A DNA stretch of 64,000 nt. Origin: Saprospiraceae bacterium. GTDB lineage: Bacteria; Bacteroidota; Bacteroidia; Chitinophagales; Saprospiraceae. The stretch covers positions 26,967-90,966 of the forward strand of contig JAHDIP010000001.1 in the NCBI GenBank assembly GCA_020630735.1. The letters run 5' to 3'. The notes beneath the pieces were generated by a model. That model was not told the DNA's origin and did no database searches. It saw nothing but the letters and a program-made list of their open reading frames with translations. This document shows, piece after piece, positions 46,114 through 55,184 of this stretch (within the stretch, counting starts at the first letter, position 1; each line of letters begins with the position of its first letter). The translations under genes were made by a program, and so were the position numbers.

Positions 46114-46135
46114 TTATTAAATAGAATATTTGCTA

Positions 46136-46588
46136 ATGAGACTTGTTATTCAACGAACGAAAGAGGCATCTGTAACGATAGATGGAAAAGTGAAATCAAA
46201 AATTGATAGTGGTTTGCTGATACTTTTAGGTATCATAAATGAAGACACCAAAGAAGATATCCAATGGTTGTGCAAAAAAGTAACAAACCTTAGAATCTTT
46301 AATGACGAAAATGGGGTAATGAATAAATCTGTCAAAGATATTGAGGGTAGTATAATAGTCGTTAGCCAGTTTACCTTATATGCTAGTACAAAAAAAGGAA
46401 ATAGGCCTTCTTATATAAAAGCAGCTAAACCAGATATATCTATTCCCCTTTATGAAGCTTTTGTCGAAGAATTACGTATAGTATCTGAACTAGAGGTGTT
46501 GACAGGAGAATTTGGTGCCGATATGAAAGTATCCTTACTCAACGATGGTCCTGTCACAATATTAATAGACTCTAAAAATAGAGAATAA
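46136..46588 (+). CDS. dtd: D-aminoacyl-tRNA deacylase
   Basis: 150 residues from ATG 46136; the longer frame from 46130 starts at TTG with two extra residues. DTD landmarks are present: MRLVIQRTKEASV at the start, SQFTLYA near residue 80 and the C-terminal NDGPVTI motif (Gly-cisPro). It removes D-amino acids from tRNA in the cytoplasm and proofreads translation. It follows the aminopeptidase P gene closely. Confidence 0.97.
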   Translation: MRLVIQRTKEASVTIDGKVKSKIDSGLLILLGIINEDTKEDIQWLCKKVTNLRIFNDENGVMNKSVKDIEGSIIVVSQFTLYASTKKGNRPSYIKAAKPDISIPLYEAFVEELRIVSELEVLTGEFGADMKVSLLNDGPVTILIDSKNRE

Positions 46589-46655
46589 TCTAAATCCCTT
46601 ATTTCGTATTCCCTAAACCCATAAATGAACATAAGAACTAATTTGACCCAAAATT

Positions 46656-48125
46656 ATGAAAAAAACACTTTTCATAGTCGCATGGCTACTTATGTTTATT
46701 TCTTGCCAAATGGAAGAAAAATTTTCTATTGCAAAAGACTATCCCGACCAAGGTGTTATTATTAAAGGTTTAGTCAAAAATTATGATGCTTCATCTTCTA
46801 CTCAAATTATTAGAATGGGGCTAAATGATTTTACGAAAAATGCTTGGAATTTTTCTAAAAGTATGATAGACGGAAAAGGAAATTTTGAATTTCGATTTTC
46901 GATAGAACGACCACAAGAAATTTTATTACAGCTTACGACTATTAATACCACTCTTATAGCTTTTCCTTCCGATTCTATTTATATTGAAATTGAATCAAGA
47001 GATGATGTTCAACAAGAACTCACTTATAATGCCGTGTCCTTTTTTGCTGATCGAGCAACTACCAATAATTTAATTCAAGAATTTTTGACATCAGAAAATG
47101 AAAAGAATGAGGGTATTTTGCAAAGTGATTTGGAGAAAGAATCATTCAAAAAATATCGTCTTGAAAAACTCAAAAAAGATAAAAGAAAACTAAATGATTT
47201 TATTGAGAAAAGTACAACAAAAGATCCTGTTTTTGAGTATTGGGCAACAAGTCATTTGAGTTATAAAACTGCCGATGACTTATTGACCTATCCTCGATTG
47301 AAAAATGAAGAAAATACCTCTCAATATTATACCTTTTTAGAGCAGTTTGAGATAAATGATTATAATGCTTCGATATGTTCAGCTTATGGTTCATTTTTAG
47401 ATAATTATAGGTTGCATTTAGAAAAAATGCTGGTAGACCAGAGCAAGAAAAAAGAAATACAAGTTAAAAAAACGATAGAAACAATTTTGACAAATACGGA
47501 TGGATTTGCACAAGATATTTTGATGACACAATATTTTTATAATAAAATGGATGCTGCATCAGATGAAAGCTTAAGACCTTATTATTCAGTGTATTACGAT
47601 TCTGTTTCTACAAAAAAATATAAGCAACAACTCAAAGAGTATCATAGCATTTTGCATGGTGAAGAAGAAGTAGAAATTAATGATAGAACAACATTAATTA
47701 TTAACAAGAAAGTAGAAAATATATTACCTGCTATAGCCAAACGGCATAAAGGAAAAGTGATCTATGTAGATATGTGGGGAACTTGGTGTATACCCTGTAT
47801 AAAAGAAATGCCAATGCATAAATTATTACGAGAAAAGTATAAAAATAAAGAGATAGCTTTTGTCTATTTAGGCGTAAATTCTCAACGAAAATTATGGTAT
47901 AAAATGATCAAAAACTATGAAATTGATGGAGACCATTTTATACTAACAAAAAAACAGTTTGATTATCTTGATCGATTATTTTATATCGATGGTATTCCTC
48001 ATCATTTTTTGATGGATAAAACAGGAAAAGTTGCTATAGATTTAGCACCTAGCCCAAGTCAAGGAGAAGGTAAAACATTAAATAATAAATTGCTGAAAGA
48101 AATAAATAAATTACTCAACTTATGA
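46656..48125 (+). CDS. TlpA-like thioredoxin lipoprotein with long N-terminal domain
   Basis: 489 residues. A lipobox in LMFISCQMEE anchors it. Residues 30-130 form a beta-rich DUF4369-like region (VIIKGLVKNYD, IDGKGNFEFRFSIERP), a helical middle follows, and the C-terminal thioredoxin domain has the active site WCIPC in VDMWGTWCIPCIKEM and a cis-Pro in DGIPHHFLM. It probably reduces disulphides or acts as a thiol-disulphide oxidoreductase in the periplasm. The stop overlaps the next start (ATGA at 48122-48125), so it is coupled to the MazG gene. Confidence 0.88.
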   Translation: MKKTLFIVAWLLMFISCQMEEKFSIAKDYPDQGVIIKGLVKNYDASSSTQIIRMGLNDFTKNAWNFSKSMIDGKGNFEFRFSIERPQEILLQLTTINTTLIAFPSDSIYIEIESRDDVQQELTYNAVSFFADRATTNNLIQEFLTSENEKNEGILQSDLEKESFKKYRLEKLKKDKRKLNDFIEKSTTKDPVFEYWATSHLSYKTADDLLTYPRLKNEENTSQYYTFLEQFEINDYNASICSAYGSFLDNYRLHLEKMLVDQSKKKEIQVKKTIETILTNTDGFAQDILMTQYFYNKMDAASDESLRPYYSVYYDSVSTKKYKQQLKEYHSILHGEEEVEINDRTTLIINKKVENILPAIAKRHKGKVIYVDMWGTWCIPCIKEMPMHKLLREKYKNKEIAFVYLGVNSQRKLWYKMIKNYEIDGDHFILTKKQFDYLDRLFYIDGIPHHFLMDKTGKVAIDLAPSPSQGEGKTLNNKLLKEINKLLNL

Positions 48126-48463
48126 CAATAAAAGAAGCACAAACAACAGTAGATAATTGGATAAACACAATAGGTATTCGCTATTATAATGAACTGACCA
48201 ATACGGCAATACTCACAGAAGAAGTTGGAGAGGTAGCTCGCCTAATGGCACGTATATATGGTGAGCAATCGTTTAAAACAAAAGAACAAGAACTTACAGC
48301 AAAAGATGACTTGGCAGGAGAAATGGCAGATGTACTTTTTGTCCTTATTTGTTTAGCTAATCAGACAGGAATAGACTTGACAGAAGCGCTAAAAAAAAGT
48401 CTCAACAAAAAAACCAAACGAGATACCGAGCGGCATGCAAATAACAAAAAACTGAAAGACTAA
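48122..48463 (+). CDS. MazG-like nucleotide pyrophosphohydrolase
   Basis: 113 residues with the all-alpha NTP pyrophosphatase signature: ILTEEVGEVARLMAR holds the first acidic pair (EExxE) and GEMADVLFVLICLANQ the second (ExxD). It hydrolyses non-canonical or excess dNTPs to monophosphates, using magnesium, in the cytoplasm. The 4-base overlap with the upstream lipoprotein gene indicates translational coupling. The C-terminus is Lys-rich. Confidence 0.9.
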   Translation: MTIKEAQTTVDNWINTIGIRYYNELTNTAILTEEVGEVARLMARIYGEQSFKTKEQELTAKDDLAGEMADVLFVLICLANQTGIDLTEALKKSLNKKTKRDTERHANNKKLKD

Positions 48464-48490
48464 TTTACGGTGTACTTAGTAACGAAAAAC

Positions 48491-49318
48491 TTATGAATCA
48501 TCTCTAGAAGTAGCTTGACCATCTTCTTTATTCATCATAGAAATGATTTCATCTTCAGTTTTGGAGAGTTCAGAAGAATCAATAGCTGAACTGGAAGTTG
48601 TAGGTTCTTTTTTAGATGCAGAATCTTGTGTTGCTGTATTTCTAAAAGGAGAATTATCTCTATGAATACGAGTAAGCTTTATTGCAAAAAATAAACTAAT
48701 AAGTAAAGTAACAGTAGCTAAAATAATAAGCCATTCGTAGTACTCTTGAATGATAAAAAAGTCGTAAGTGCCATGAACAATTACGGCCCAAAGTAAGCCC
48801 ATTAAAACTAGCTGTATTCGTCTTGCCTTATCGAATTTGGCCATTCCTACATAATATCCCATAAAAATGGCAAAAATTGCATGAGCAGGTACAGCTGTAA
48901 AAGCACGTACAATAATAGTTTGCATACCAAATCGTTCAGCATAGATTACATTTTCTACAGTAGCAAATCCCATTGCGATCATTACAGAATATACAATTCC
49001 GTCTAGCGGTTCATTAAAAGCTTTTCTTGGAAAGGCATAAAGTATTAAAGCCAAAAATTTAAACAATTCTTCACTTAGTGCTACCACTACAAATGAAGAT
49101 AATAGTACAGCCCAAAGCTCCATACGACCATCGAGTTGAGTAGCAATTTCTAATCCTTCTAATTGCATAGCAGGATAGGTAATTAGCATCCCGATAATAA
49201 AACAGATGAATAAATTAAGGTGAGGTTCTCTATCGTATTTATCTATTTTATAGATCAAAAAACTAATGGCAAGGGCTGGCAAAACAGCTAAAATCATATG
49301 GAGTGGATTCATAATCAT
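48491..49318 (-). CDS. PrsW-family intramembrane metalloprotease
   Basis: 275 residues with seven or eight membrane helices. The PrsW signatures are present: DKYDREPHLNL, SEELFKF holding the paired Glu, FATVENVIYAE, the RAFTAVPAHAIFAIFMGYYVG helix with a His, and VHGTYDFFI. PrsW cleaves anti-sigma factor RsiW in Bacillus; two ECF/anti-sigma systems lie at the start of the window, but no direct link is shown. The C-terminal 50 residues are Ser/Glu-rich and cytoplasmic. Confidence 0.9.
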   Translation of the reverse strand: MIMNPLHMILAVLPALAISFLIYKIDKYDREPHLNLFICFIIGMLITYPAMQLEGLEIATQLDGRMELWAVLLSSFVVVALSEELFKFLALILYAFPRKAFNEPLDGIVYSVMIAMGFATVENVIYAERFGMQTIIVRAFTAVPAHAIFAIFMGYYVGMAKFDKARRIQLVLMGLLWAVIVHGTYDFFIIQEYYEWLIILATVTLLISLFFAIKLTRIHRDNSPFRNTATQDSASKKEPTTSSSAIDSSELSKTEDEIISMMNKEDGQATSRDDS

Positions 49319-49452
49319 GCCATTAACTTTAGTAATTAAATGTTAATAGAAGTTGCTATAAAATGAAATTTCATCTTGTAAAACAGTCAATGACTAGCCA
49401 ATAATCACACTATACAACAACTAAATACCGATAGGTATATTTTTGAACAACT

Positions 49453-50238
49453 TCAATGTCGAGCAATAAATCGCTCAAGGATTTTCCGACTTTTATTTTT
49501 TTCTTCAAGCATTCCCATATGGCTACTACGTTCAAGTATTTGAACTTCAGCTTGACTAGGCAAAGCTGTTTGACTAAAACTTCGATCAATAGAAATAATT
49601 CCGTCAAGTCGGCCTATGATAAACAACACGGGGCAATCCATTTGTTCAAGCACTCTTTGCTGATCAGGTCGATTGATCATTGCACGAAGACCATTCGTAA
49701 TACCAGTTGCTTGTAGTGTAGAAGCATTAAAAATCATCGTATTCATCAAGAAGGCATTACTCCTGATAAACTGTTGAGAAAATAGCTTTGGTACTAATTG
49801 TTTAACGTATAAAATATGCCCATTGCGTTCAATAAATTCTATTTCTTTCTGTCTATTAGCTTTTTTAGTATCCATGTCCACGTAAGGATGTGAATGAAAT
49901 AAAACTAAACCACTAAGATGGCTTGCATATTTTTTGGCAAAAGCTAGGCTAACATATCCTCCCATCGAATGTCCAACCAAAAAGCATTGATCAACTTTAG
50001 CTTCTTTTAATACCGCATAAATAATATCGGCCATATCTTCAATGGAACAGTTTTCAATGGCATCAGATGAACCAAAGCCTGGCAAATTTATTCGAACGAT
50101 ATTGAAACCATCCATTTGTTGAAGCATTTCATCCCAAATACTAAGATCTCCACAAAAACCATGAATTAAAACAAGTGTTTTTCCTTTACCTTCATCAGAA
50201 TAAGTTATCTTTTTTTCGTTATAAATTATGTATTTCAT
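49453..50238 (-). CDS. Alpha/beta hydrolase
   Basis: 261 residues from ATG 50238 (MKYIIYN); ATG 50259 gives seven more residues. The fold shows HGFCGDLSIWDE (oxyanion region), nucleophile Ser in GHSMGGY, Asp in GRLDGII and His in SSHMGML. The specificity is unknown. Its start lies within the last 20 bases of the glycosyltransferase gene, so the two should be translationally coupled and may act on the same pathway. Confidence 0.9.
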   Translation of the reverse strand: MKYIIYNEKKITYSDEGKGKTLVLIHGFCGDLSIWDEMLQQMDGFNIVRINLPGFGSSDAIENCSIEDMADIIYAVLKEAKVDQCFLVGHSMGGYVSLAFAKKYASHLSGLVLFHSHPYVDMDTKKANRQKEIEFIERNGHILYVKQLVPKLFSQQFIRSNAFLMNTMIFNASTLQATGITNGLRAMINRPDQQRVLEQMDCPVLFIIGRLDGIISIDRSFSQTALPSQAEVQILERSSHMGMLEEKNKSRKILERFIARH

Positions 50239-51346
50239 TTGTTTGTATGCGTAGTTCATTAAACATGCGATCGTATAAAGGAGCTAAAGTACTCCAATCA
50301 TAGTGGGCTACAAAATTTTGAGTACTTTTTAAAGTTCTGTTTGGGTAGTTTATCAAAAAGGATTTGAGTTTAATATAAAAATCATCTTCTTTTTCATAAA
50401 AAAAAGTTTGGTGATGTTTTTTCGGAATGTGTTCGGGATAAGCGAGACGATTGGGTAATAAAGGTATGCAATCACAATAAATAGCTTCGACTATACTACC
50501 TCCAAAAAAATCTTGATGGCTTGTTACAGGTAATATATCACTTCGCCAAAGCCAATGAGCATAATCTTCGAAACGATCTGCATAACCATAATGTAAAATA
50601 CGATTGGCTAATTTTGCTTTAGCCTGTCCAAAAATTTTGGGTTCTTTTTGATAAGACTCCCCCAATACGACTAATTCAAATGGAATATTTTCATCAGCTA
50701 ACTGAAATAAAGTCTCAAAAAAAGGAATTGGATTTTTATCATATTCCCAGCGATGATTCCACAAAATAATAGGAACCGAATGCTGTTCATTGATTTGATG
50801 TCTATCAAATTTTTTAAGGCTCATACCCAAATGTAATACTTGACTCTTGTCTTTAATAGTTTGAATCGTTTCTATATTTTGAGGATTAGGAAATTGTTTT
50901 AAAAAAGGTAATAAAGCTTCCGTAAATGATTGTAAATGATAAGTAGAATTGAAAAAGAGTTGATTGGCAGTAAGAGCACTTGTATAGTTGATAAAAGCAT
51001 AGTGATTATCTCGCTTTAGTTCAACGTCTTTATCTGTAGGCGACCAAGGATAAGTCAATTGGTTTTCGTGAAAATAAAGAGCTACGGGAATAGTAGCCGT
51101 TTTTTGGCGAGATAGTGCTATAAAGGTACCTAGATCAAGCATATCGGTTGCCAAAATAAGGTCGTAATCTGCAGTAGATTGCAAATATTGGTTTGCCAAG
51201 CTTACTGCTCCCCCATGCATTCGCCATTTCCAATATTTTCCTTTCAAATGAAAGATATCCACATTATGTTGGGAACTATGTTGGTAACTTTCAGCCCACG
51301 ATTTATGACTACCTGCGTAGAATGGTTCTAACAGTAAAATATTCAT
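50219..51346 (-). CDS. tRNA-queuosine alpha-mannosyltransferase homologue (DUF3524, GT4-like)
   Basis: 375 residues. The N-terminal DUF3524 domain is clear: LLLEPFYAGSHKSWAE, then HLKGKYWKWRMHGGAVSLA. The C-terminal half is a GT-B glycosyltransferase with a late acidic patch (HQDFFGGSIVEAIYCDCIPLLP). Animal QTMAN (GTDC1) mannosylates queuosine in tRNA-Asp, and DUF3524 defines that group; bacterial members are annotated by homology. A tRNA-Asn with a GUU anticodon lies at the window end, but Q-mannosylation concerns tRNA-Asp, so no link follows. Confidence 0.85.
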   Translation of the reverse strand: MNILLLEPFYAGSHKSWAESYQHSSQHNVDIFHLKGKYWKWRMHGGAVSLANQYLQSTADYDLILATDMLDLGTFIALSRQKTATIPVALYFHENQLTYPWSPTDKDVELKRDNHYAFINYTSALTANQLFFNSTYHLQSFTEALLPFLKQFPNPQNIETIQTIKDKSQVLHLGMSLKKFDRHQINEQHSVPIILWNHRWEYDKNPIPFFETLFQLADENIPFELVVLGESYQKEPKIFGQAKAKLANRILHYGYADRFEDYAHWLWRSDILPVTSHQDFFGGSIVEAIYCDCIPLLPNRLAYPEHIPKKHHQTFFYEKEDDFYIKLKSFLINYPNRTLKSTQNFVAHYDWSTLAPLYDRMFNELRIQTNEIHNL

Positions 51347-51478
51347 TATAAGAACTTAAAATATTAAATATTTTTTAAATATAAAAAGAGTTTTAATACT
51401 TATTCCTTTTTTTTATCTTTACAAGATGGGTAAAACGAGGAAGTTTTGTACAAAAACTTCGTACCACTAAAGTGATTA

Positions 51479-52720
51479 ATGAGCAAAGAATTAAACAAAC
51501 AAAGGAGTGAATCGCTAAACCAAAAAGCAATAAAGCGGTTATTAAAAAATAAACCTGCCGTATTGGGAATGGTTTGGATAATATTATCGGTATTAATAGC
51601 AATATTAGGCTATCTAATAACGCCTGATTCAACACCAAACACTAACGAGCAAATTGTAGAAGTGGCACTCCAACCACCAGGTTTCAGCATTGATATGTTG
51701 GCAGTTCGTAAAAATAGAACTTTTGAGCAGCAAAACATATTTAAAACAATGTTAGTAGGAAAACCAAATGAATATAAGTATATTCCTATCAACAGCCATC
51801 AATTTTTGGAAGATTCTATTTTTATTGAACGTTTTATGGGGATCGACAATGAAACAGGAGAAAGATATAGAGGAAAGTACGAAAGCTATCATATCGCAGA
51901 TGTCATTTTCCCTTTATCGTTAGATGATCAAACCATTGAAAAAAGAGGAGAACAATTTGTCTTTAAAGATATTGAGAATAGAGATAAAACAGCAGTAAGT
52001 ACAACATTAAAAAACACGATAGAAAACAAGCAACTTTTTACAAAGACTTATTATTTAGGAACAGATGTTTATGGGCGGTCGATGATAAGTCGCTTAATTT
52101 TAGGGGTACGTATTTCTTTGCTAGTAGGATTAATAGCTGTCATTATTTCGTTGACTGTTGGAATTTTTCTTGGTGCTATCGCTGGTTTTTTTGGTGGAAA
52201 AGTAGATGATATCATCATGTTGCTGATTAATACTGTTTGGTCTATCCCGACATTATTGCTAGTTTTTGCAATTGTTTTAGCACTAGGTCGGAGTATAAGT
52301 ATTATCTTTCTAGCAGTAGGGTTAACAATGTGGGTTGATGTAGCAAGAATTGTACGAGGTCAAGTAATGAGCCTAAAGGAAATACAATATGTAGAGGCTG
52401 CTCAGAGTTTAGGTTTTACCACATGGCGAATAATAAGTAAACATATTTTACCAAATATCTTAGGTCCCGTAATGGTAGTTGCTGCTGCAAATTTTGCAAT
52501 GGCGATTTTGATAGAAGCTGGCTTGAGTTATTTAGGTTTTGGAATACAACCTCCTCAACCATCTTGGGGGACGATGTTAAACGAAAATTATGGTTACGCT
52601 ATTAGCGGAAAACCATTTTTAGCACTAATTCCTGCTGTCGCAATTATGCTGATGGTGCTTGCCTTCAATTTAGTAGGCAATGGATTTAGAGACGCAATAG
52701 ACGTAAAAACAAATGGCTAA
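51479..52720 (+). CDS. OppC/DppC-type ABC transporter permease with a large periplasmic insertion
   Basis: 413 residues. Helix 1 (MVWIILSVLIAILGYLI) is followed by about 140 residues of hydrophilic sequence before YYLGTDVYGRS and the permease core, where the EAA loop reads YVEAAQSLGFTTWRIISKHILPN. The insertion is much longer than in OppC of other bacteria but is seen in Bacteroidota homologues. No ATPase, OppB or binding protein gene is adjacent. The last 8 bases overlap the next gene (ATGGCTAA), so it is co-translated with the PP2C phosphatase. Confidence 0.9.
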   Translation: MSKELNKQRSESLNQKAIKRLLKNKPAVLGMVWIILSVLIAILGYLITPDSTPNTNEQIVEVALQPPGFSIDMLAVRKNRTFEQQNIFKTMLVGKPNEYKYIPINSHQFLEDSIFIERFMGIDNETGERYRGKYESYHIADVIFPLSLDDQTIEKRGEQFVFKDIENRDKTAVSTTLKNTIENKQLFTKTYYLGTDVYGRSMISRLILGVRISLLVGLIAVIISLTVGIFLGAIAGFFGGKVDDIIMLLINTVWSIPTLLLVFAIVLALGRSISIIFLAVGLTMWVDVARIVRGQVMSLKEIQYVEAAQSLGFTTWRIISKHILPNILGPVMVVAAANFAMAILIEAGLSYLGFGIQPPQPSWGTMLNENYGYAISGKPFLALIPAVAIMLMVLAFNLVGNGFRDAIDVKTNG

Positions 52721-53981
52721 ATTTTCTGACTTACGTAAAGGCTTATCGAATCTTGAATTGTTGGAGCACAAACTCCACCTAAAACAACTGCAAGTCAATA
52801 GCCTCCTCAATATTACGCAGGCTATTAATGACAATGTTTCTGCAGAGGGTTTGTACAAAATGTACAACTCTTTTTTGAGTTGGGAGATGGAGATAAAAAA
52901 AATGGCACTCTATGTAAAAGAAGAAAAAAATTGGATATGTGCTTCATCTATTGGTATTGAAGAGGAACTGAAACAAATGGATATTTCGGATATTCTTCAA
53001 AAATATAACCGACTAAAAAATTTAGAAGACGAAAAAGAGCATTCATTAGTCAAAGAGTTTGATATAATTATTCCTGTTTTACACAAAGAAACACCAATCG
53101 CTTATACCTTTATTGGGGGCTTCGACGAAAATGATGATATGTACAATAAGGTACAGTTCATTACTACTATAACTAATGTCATTGCTGTAGCGATAGAAAA
53201 TAAACGATTATTTAAACAACAACTGGAACAAGAACGTTTAAGAAGAGAAATGGAACTGGCAAGCGAGATGCAGAAAATGTTAATACCAAATAGCCTTCCA
53301 TCAGAAGATTGCTTTGAGTTATCAAGTATTTACAAACCTCATTTAGGTGTAGGTGGCGATTTTTTTGACTTTGTAGAGTTTGATGATAATAAATTTGCTT
53401 TTTGTATTGCCGATATTGCTGGTAAAGGATTAGCTGCAGCTTTATTGATGGCCAATTTTCAAGCCAACTTTAGAGCTTTAATTAATAAACGAACAAGCTT
53501 AACAGAATTTGTTAAAGAACTAAATCAGTCGGTATTACGAATTACAAATGGAGATCGTTTTTTGACATTCTTTGTAGCCGAGTTTGATAAGAGCACTTAT
53601 GAATTAAGGTACATTAGTGCAGGACACAATCCTCCCATATTGGTGATGAATGGCGAAACGCAATTACTGAAAAAAGGAAGTACTATTTTAGGTTCATTTA
53701 AAGAATTGCCTGAAGTTGAAGAAGGACATATCCAGATAAATGGTGAGGCTTTAATCCTAACATTCACGGATGGTTTGACAGATATTCAGAATGAAAAAGA
53801 AGCATACTTTGACGAAGACCTTTTAAGCGTTTTTGTAAAAGAGCATTATCAATCTTCTGCAACAGCATTCAACGAAAAACTAATGGAACATATTGAGCGT
53901 TTTAAAGGTGATCGTAGCTACCCCGACGATTTTACTTTACTAACGTGTAAAATTTTTGACCAATCACCTTGTAGAGATTAA
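52713..53981 (+). CDS. GAF plus PP2C-type (SpoIIE/RsbU) serine phosphatase
   Basis: 422 residues. The first 160 residues look like a GAF-type sensor. A short coiled coil with ELASEMQKMLIPNSLP links it to the SpoIIE phosphatase domain: GGDFFDF and ADIAGKGLAAALLMA hold the metal-binding Asp residues, ISAGHNPP the core, and DGLTD and YPDDFTLL the C-terminal Asp residues. RsbU-type enzymes dephosphorylate anti-sigma antagonists in partner-switching. No STAS or RsbW gene is adjacent. It overlaps the permease gene by 8 bases. Confidence 0.93.
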   Translation: MAKFSDLRKGLSNLELLEHKLHLKQLQVNSLLNITQAINDNVSAEGLYKMYNSFLSWEMEIKKMALYVKEEKNWICASSIGIEEELKQMDISDILQKYNRLKNLEDEKEHSLVKEFDIIIPVLHKETPIAYTFIGGFDENDDMYNKVQFITTITNVIAVAIENKRLFKQQLEQERLRREMELASEMQKMLIPNSLPSEDCFELSSIYKPHLGVGGDFFDFVEFDDNKFAFCIADIAGKGLAAALLMANFQANFRALINKRTSLTEFVKELNQSVLRITNGDRFLTFFVAEFDKSTYELRYISAGHNPPILVMNGETQLLKKGSTILGSFKELPEVEEGHIQINGEALILTFTDGLTDIQNEKEAYFDEDLLSVFVKEHYQSSATAFNEKLMEHIERFKGDRSYPDDFTLLTCKIFDQSPCRD

Positions 53982-54057
53982 TCTCTAACGTTACTTATTC
54001 TTTGCTTTATGGTCAAAAATGTATAAATTTATAGATTGATTTAAGAATAAAATATTC

Positions 54058-54798
54058 ATGGCACGAAATAATAGAGCACCGGGTTTTACTTTCTTTTTTA
54101 TAATACTCGGTTTAATGATGTTTGAGGTTGTAAGTTTTCCTACACTAATAATGGCAGCTGTAGCTTACATGATCTTGAGCCCTATGTTGGCATCGAGAGA
54201 TCGTCAGCGAAATGACCCAAGAGAACGAAGACGAGATACTGATTTTGACCGAAGGGATAGAAGAAGTTCTCGCCAAGCGGAACAGGAGCAACGCAATAGA
54301 GAAATAGAACAACGTAGAAGACAACGGCAACAAACTCAAAGACCCACTTCAAAACCCAGTAGGGGAAGAAACAATCCATTTAAGACAAGTGGTCTGAATA
54401 AATTTAAAGAATACGATTACAACGGAGCAATCGAAGATTTTGAACAAGCACTTAGCATCGAACCCAAAAGTCCAGTTATTCACTTCAATATTGCTTGTGC
54501 ATATTCTTTGACCGAGCAAAAAGATAAATCATTTTATCACCTATCTCAAGCAGTCCAGAATGGCTTCAATGATATGGAGAAAATACAAAAACATGATGCT
54601 TTAGCCTATCTCCGTATACAGGATGAGTTTGAAGGTTTTGTGAAAAACGGTTACAAATTAGCTAATAATACTCCTGCTGCGGGTTCAAAAAAATCGGAAG
54701 ATTTATTAGAACAATTAAATAAATTAGCAGAATTAAGAGAGCGAGGACTTTTAACCGATGAAGAATTTGTGCTAGAAAAAAAGAAATTATTAGGGTGA
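54058..54798 (+). CDS. Membrane protein with TPR and C-terminal SHOCT domain
   Basis: 246 residues. Two hydrophobic helices near the N-terminus (TFFFIILGLMMFEVV, TLIMAAVAYMILSPML) are followed by a polar Arg/Gln-rich linker (about 50-115), two TPR-like units (YDYNGAIEDFEQALSIEP, VIHFNIACAYSL) and a SHOCT motif at the end (LEQLNKLAELRERGLLTDEEFVLEKKKLL). SHOCT is a short oligomerisation module. The function is unknown; the architecture suggests a membrane-bound scaffold. It starts 77 bases after the phosphatase gene. Confidence 0.8.
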   Translation: MARNNRAPGFTFFFIILGLMMFEVVSFPTLIMAAVAYMILSPMLASRDRQRNDPRERRRDTDFDRRDRRSSRQAEQEQRNREIEQRRRQRQQTQRPTSKPSRGRNNPFKTSGLNKFKEYDYNGAIEDFEQALSIEPKSPVIHFNIACAYSLTEQKDKSFYHLSQAVQNGFNDMEKIQKHDALAYLRIQDEFEGFVKNGYKLANNTPAAGSKKSEDLLEQLNKLAELRERGLLTDEEFVLEKKKLLG

Positions 54799-55184
54799 TA
54801 AGTAAAACCTCTGCTCATCATTATTCTGTAGATACATTATTCGAGATCACTACTAGTTCACTACTAACAAAGCTTACCATTTTTAAGATATATCAAATGA
54901 AAATTTTGATATAAATATTTTCTGTTATATATTGTGCTTGTGGCAGGAATATTGCCATAATATTTTTGTTATATGTTAAAGCCCTCAAAGTGTTTGGTTA
55001 ATTATTTTTTATTTATTAAATTTATATAAGTATAAAACATTTTTGTTTTAGATAAAAATGCAAAAAATAATTTAAGTTGTAGTCAAAAAAAGCATTGTAT
55101 CTAACAGATTAAATAAATTTTACAGAGGTACAGACAACCAAGCCATTGGTAAATACGTTTAAGAAGTTATAAAGAGAAAATTAC
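54799..55184. other. Intergenic region upstream of the CBS protein gene
   Basis: 386 bases, very AT-rich. A small hairpin TGGCA (54942-54946) with TGCCA (54954-54958) is visible. I find no gene and no convincing promoter. Confidence 0.35.

Noticed and set aside
48491..49318. PrsW as the protease for the ECF anti-sigma factors in this window
   Set aside because: It is 43 kb away and no cleavage site can be assigned; only the family precedent supports it.
49410..49607. A 65-codon minus-strand frame downstream of the alpha/beta hydrolase
   Set aside because: It overlaps the hydrolase 3' end in another frame on the same strand and has no recognisable feature.
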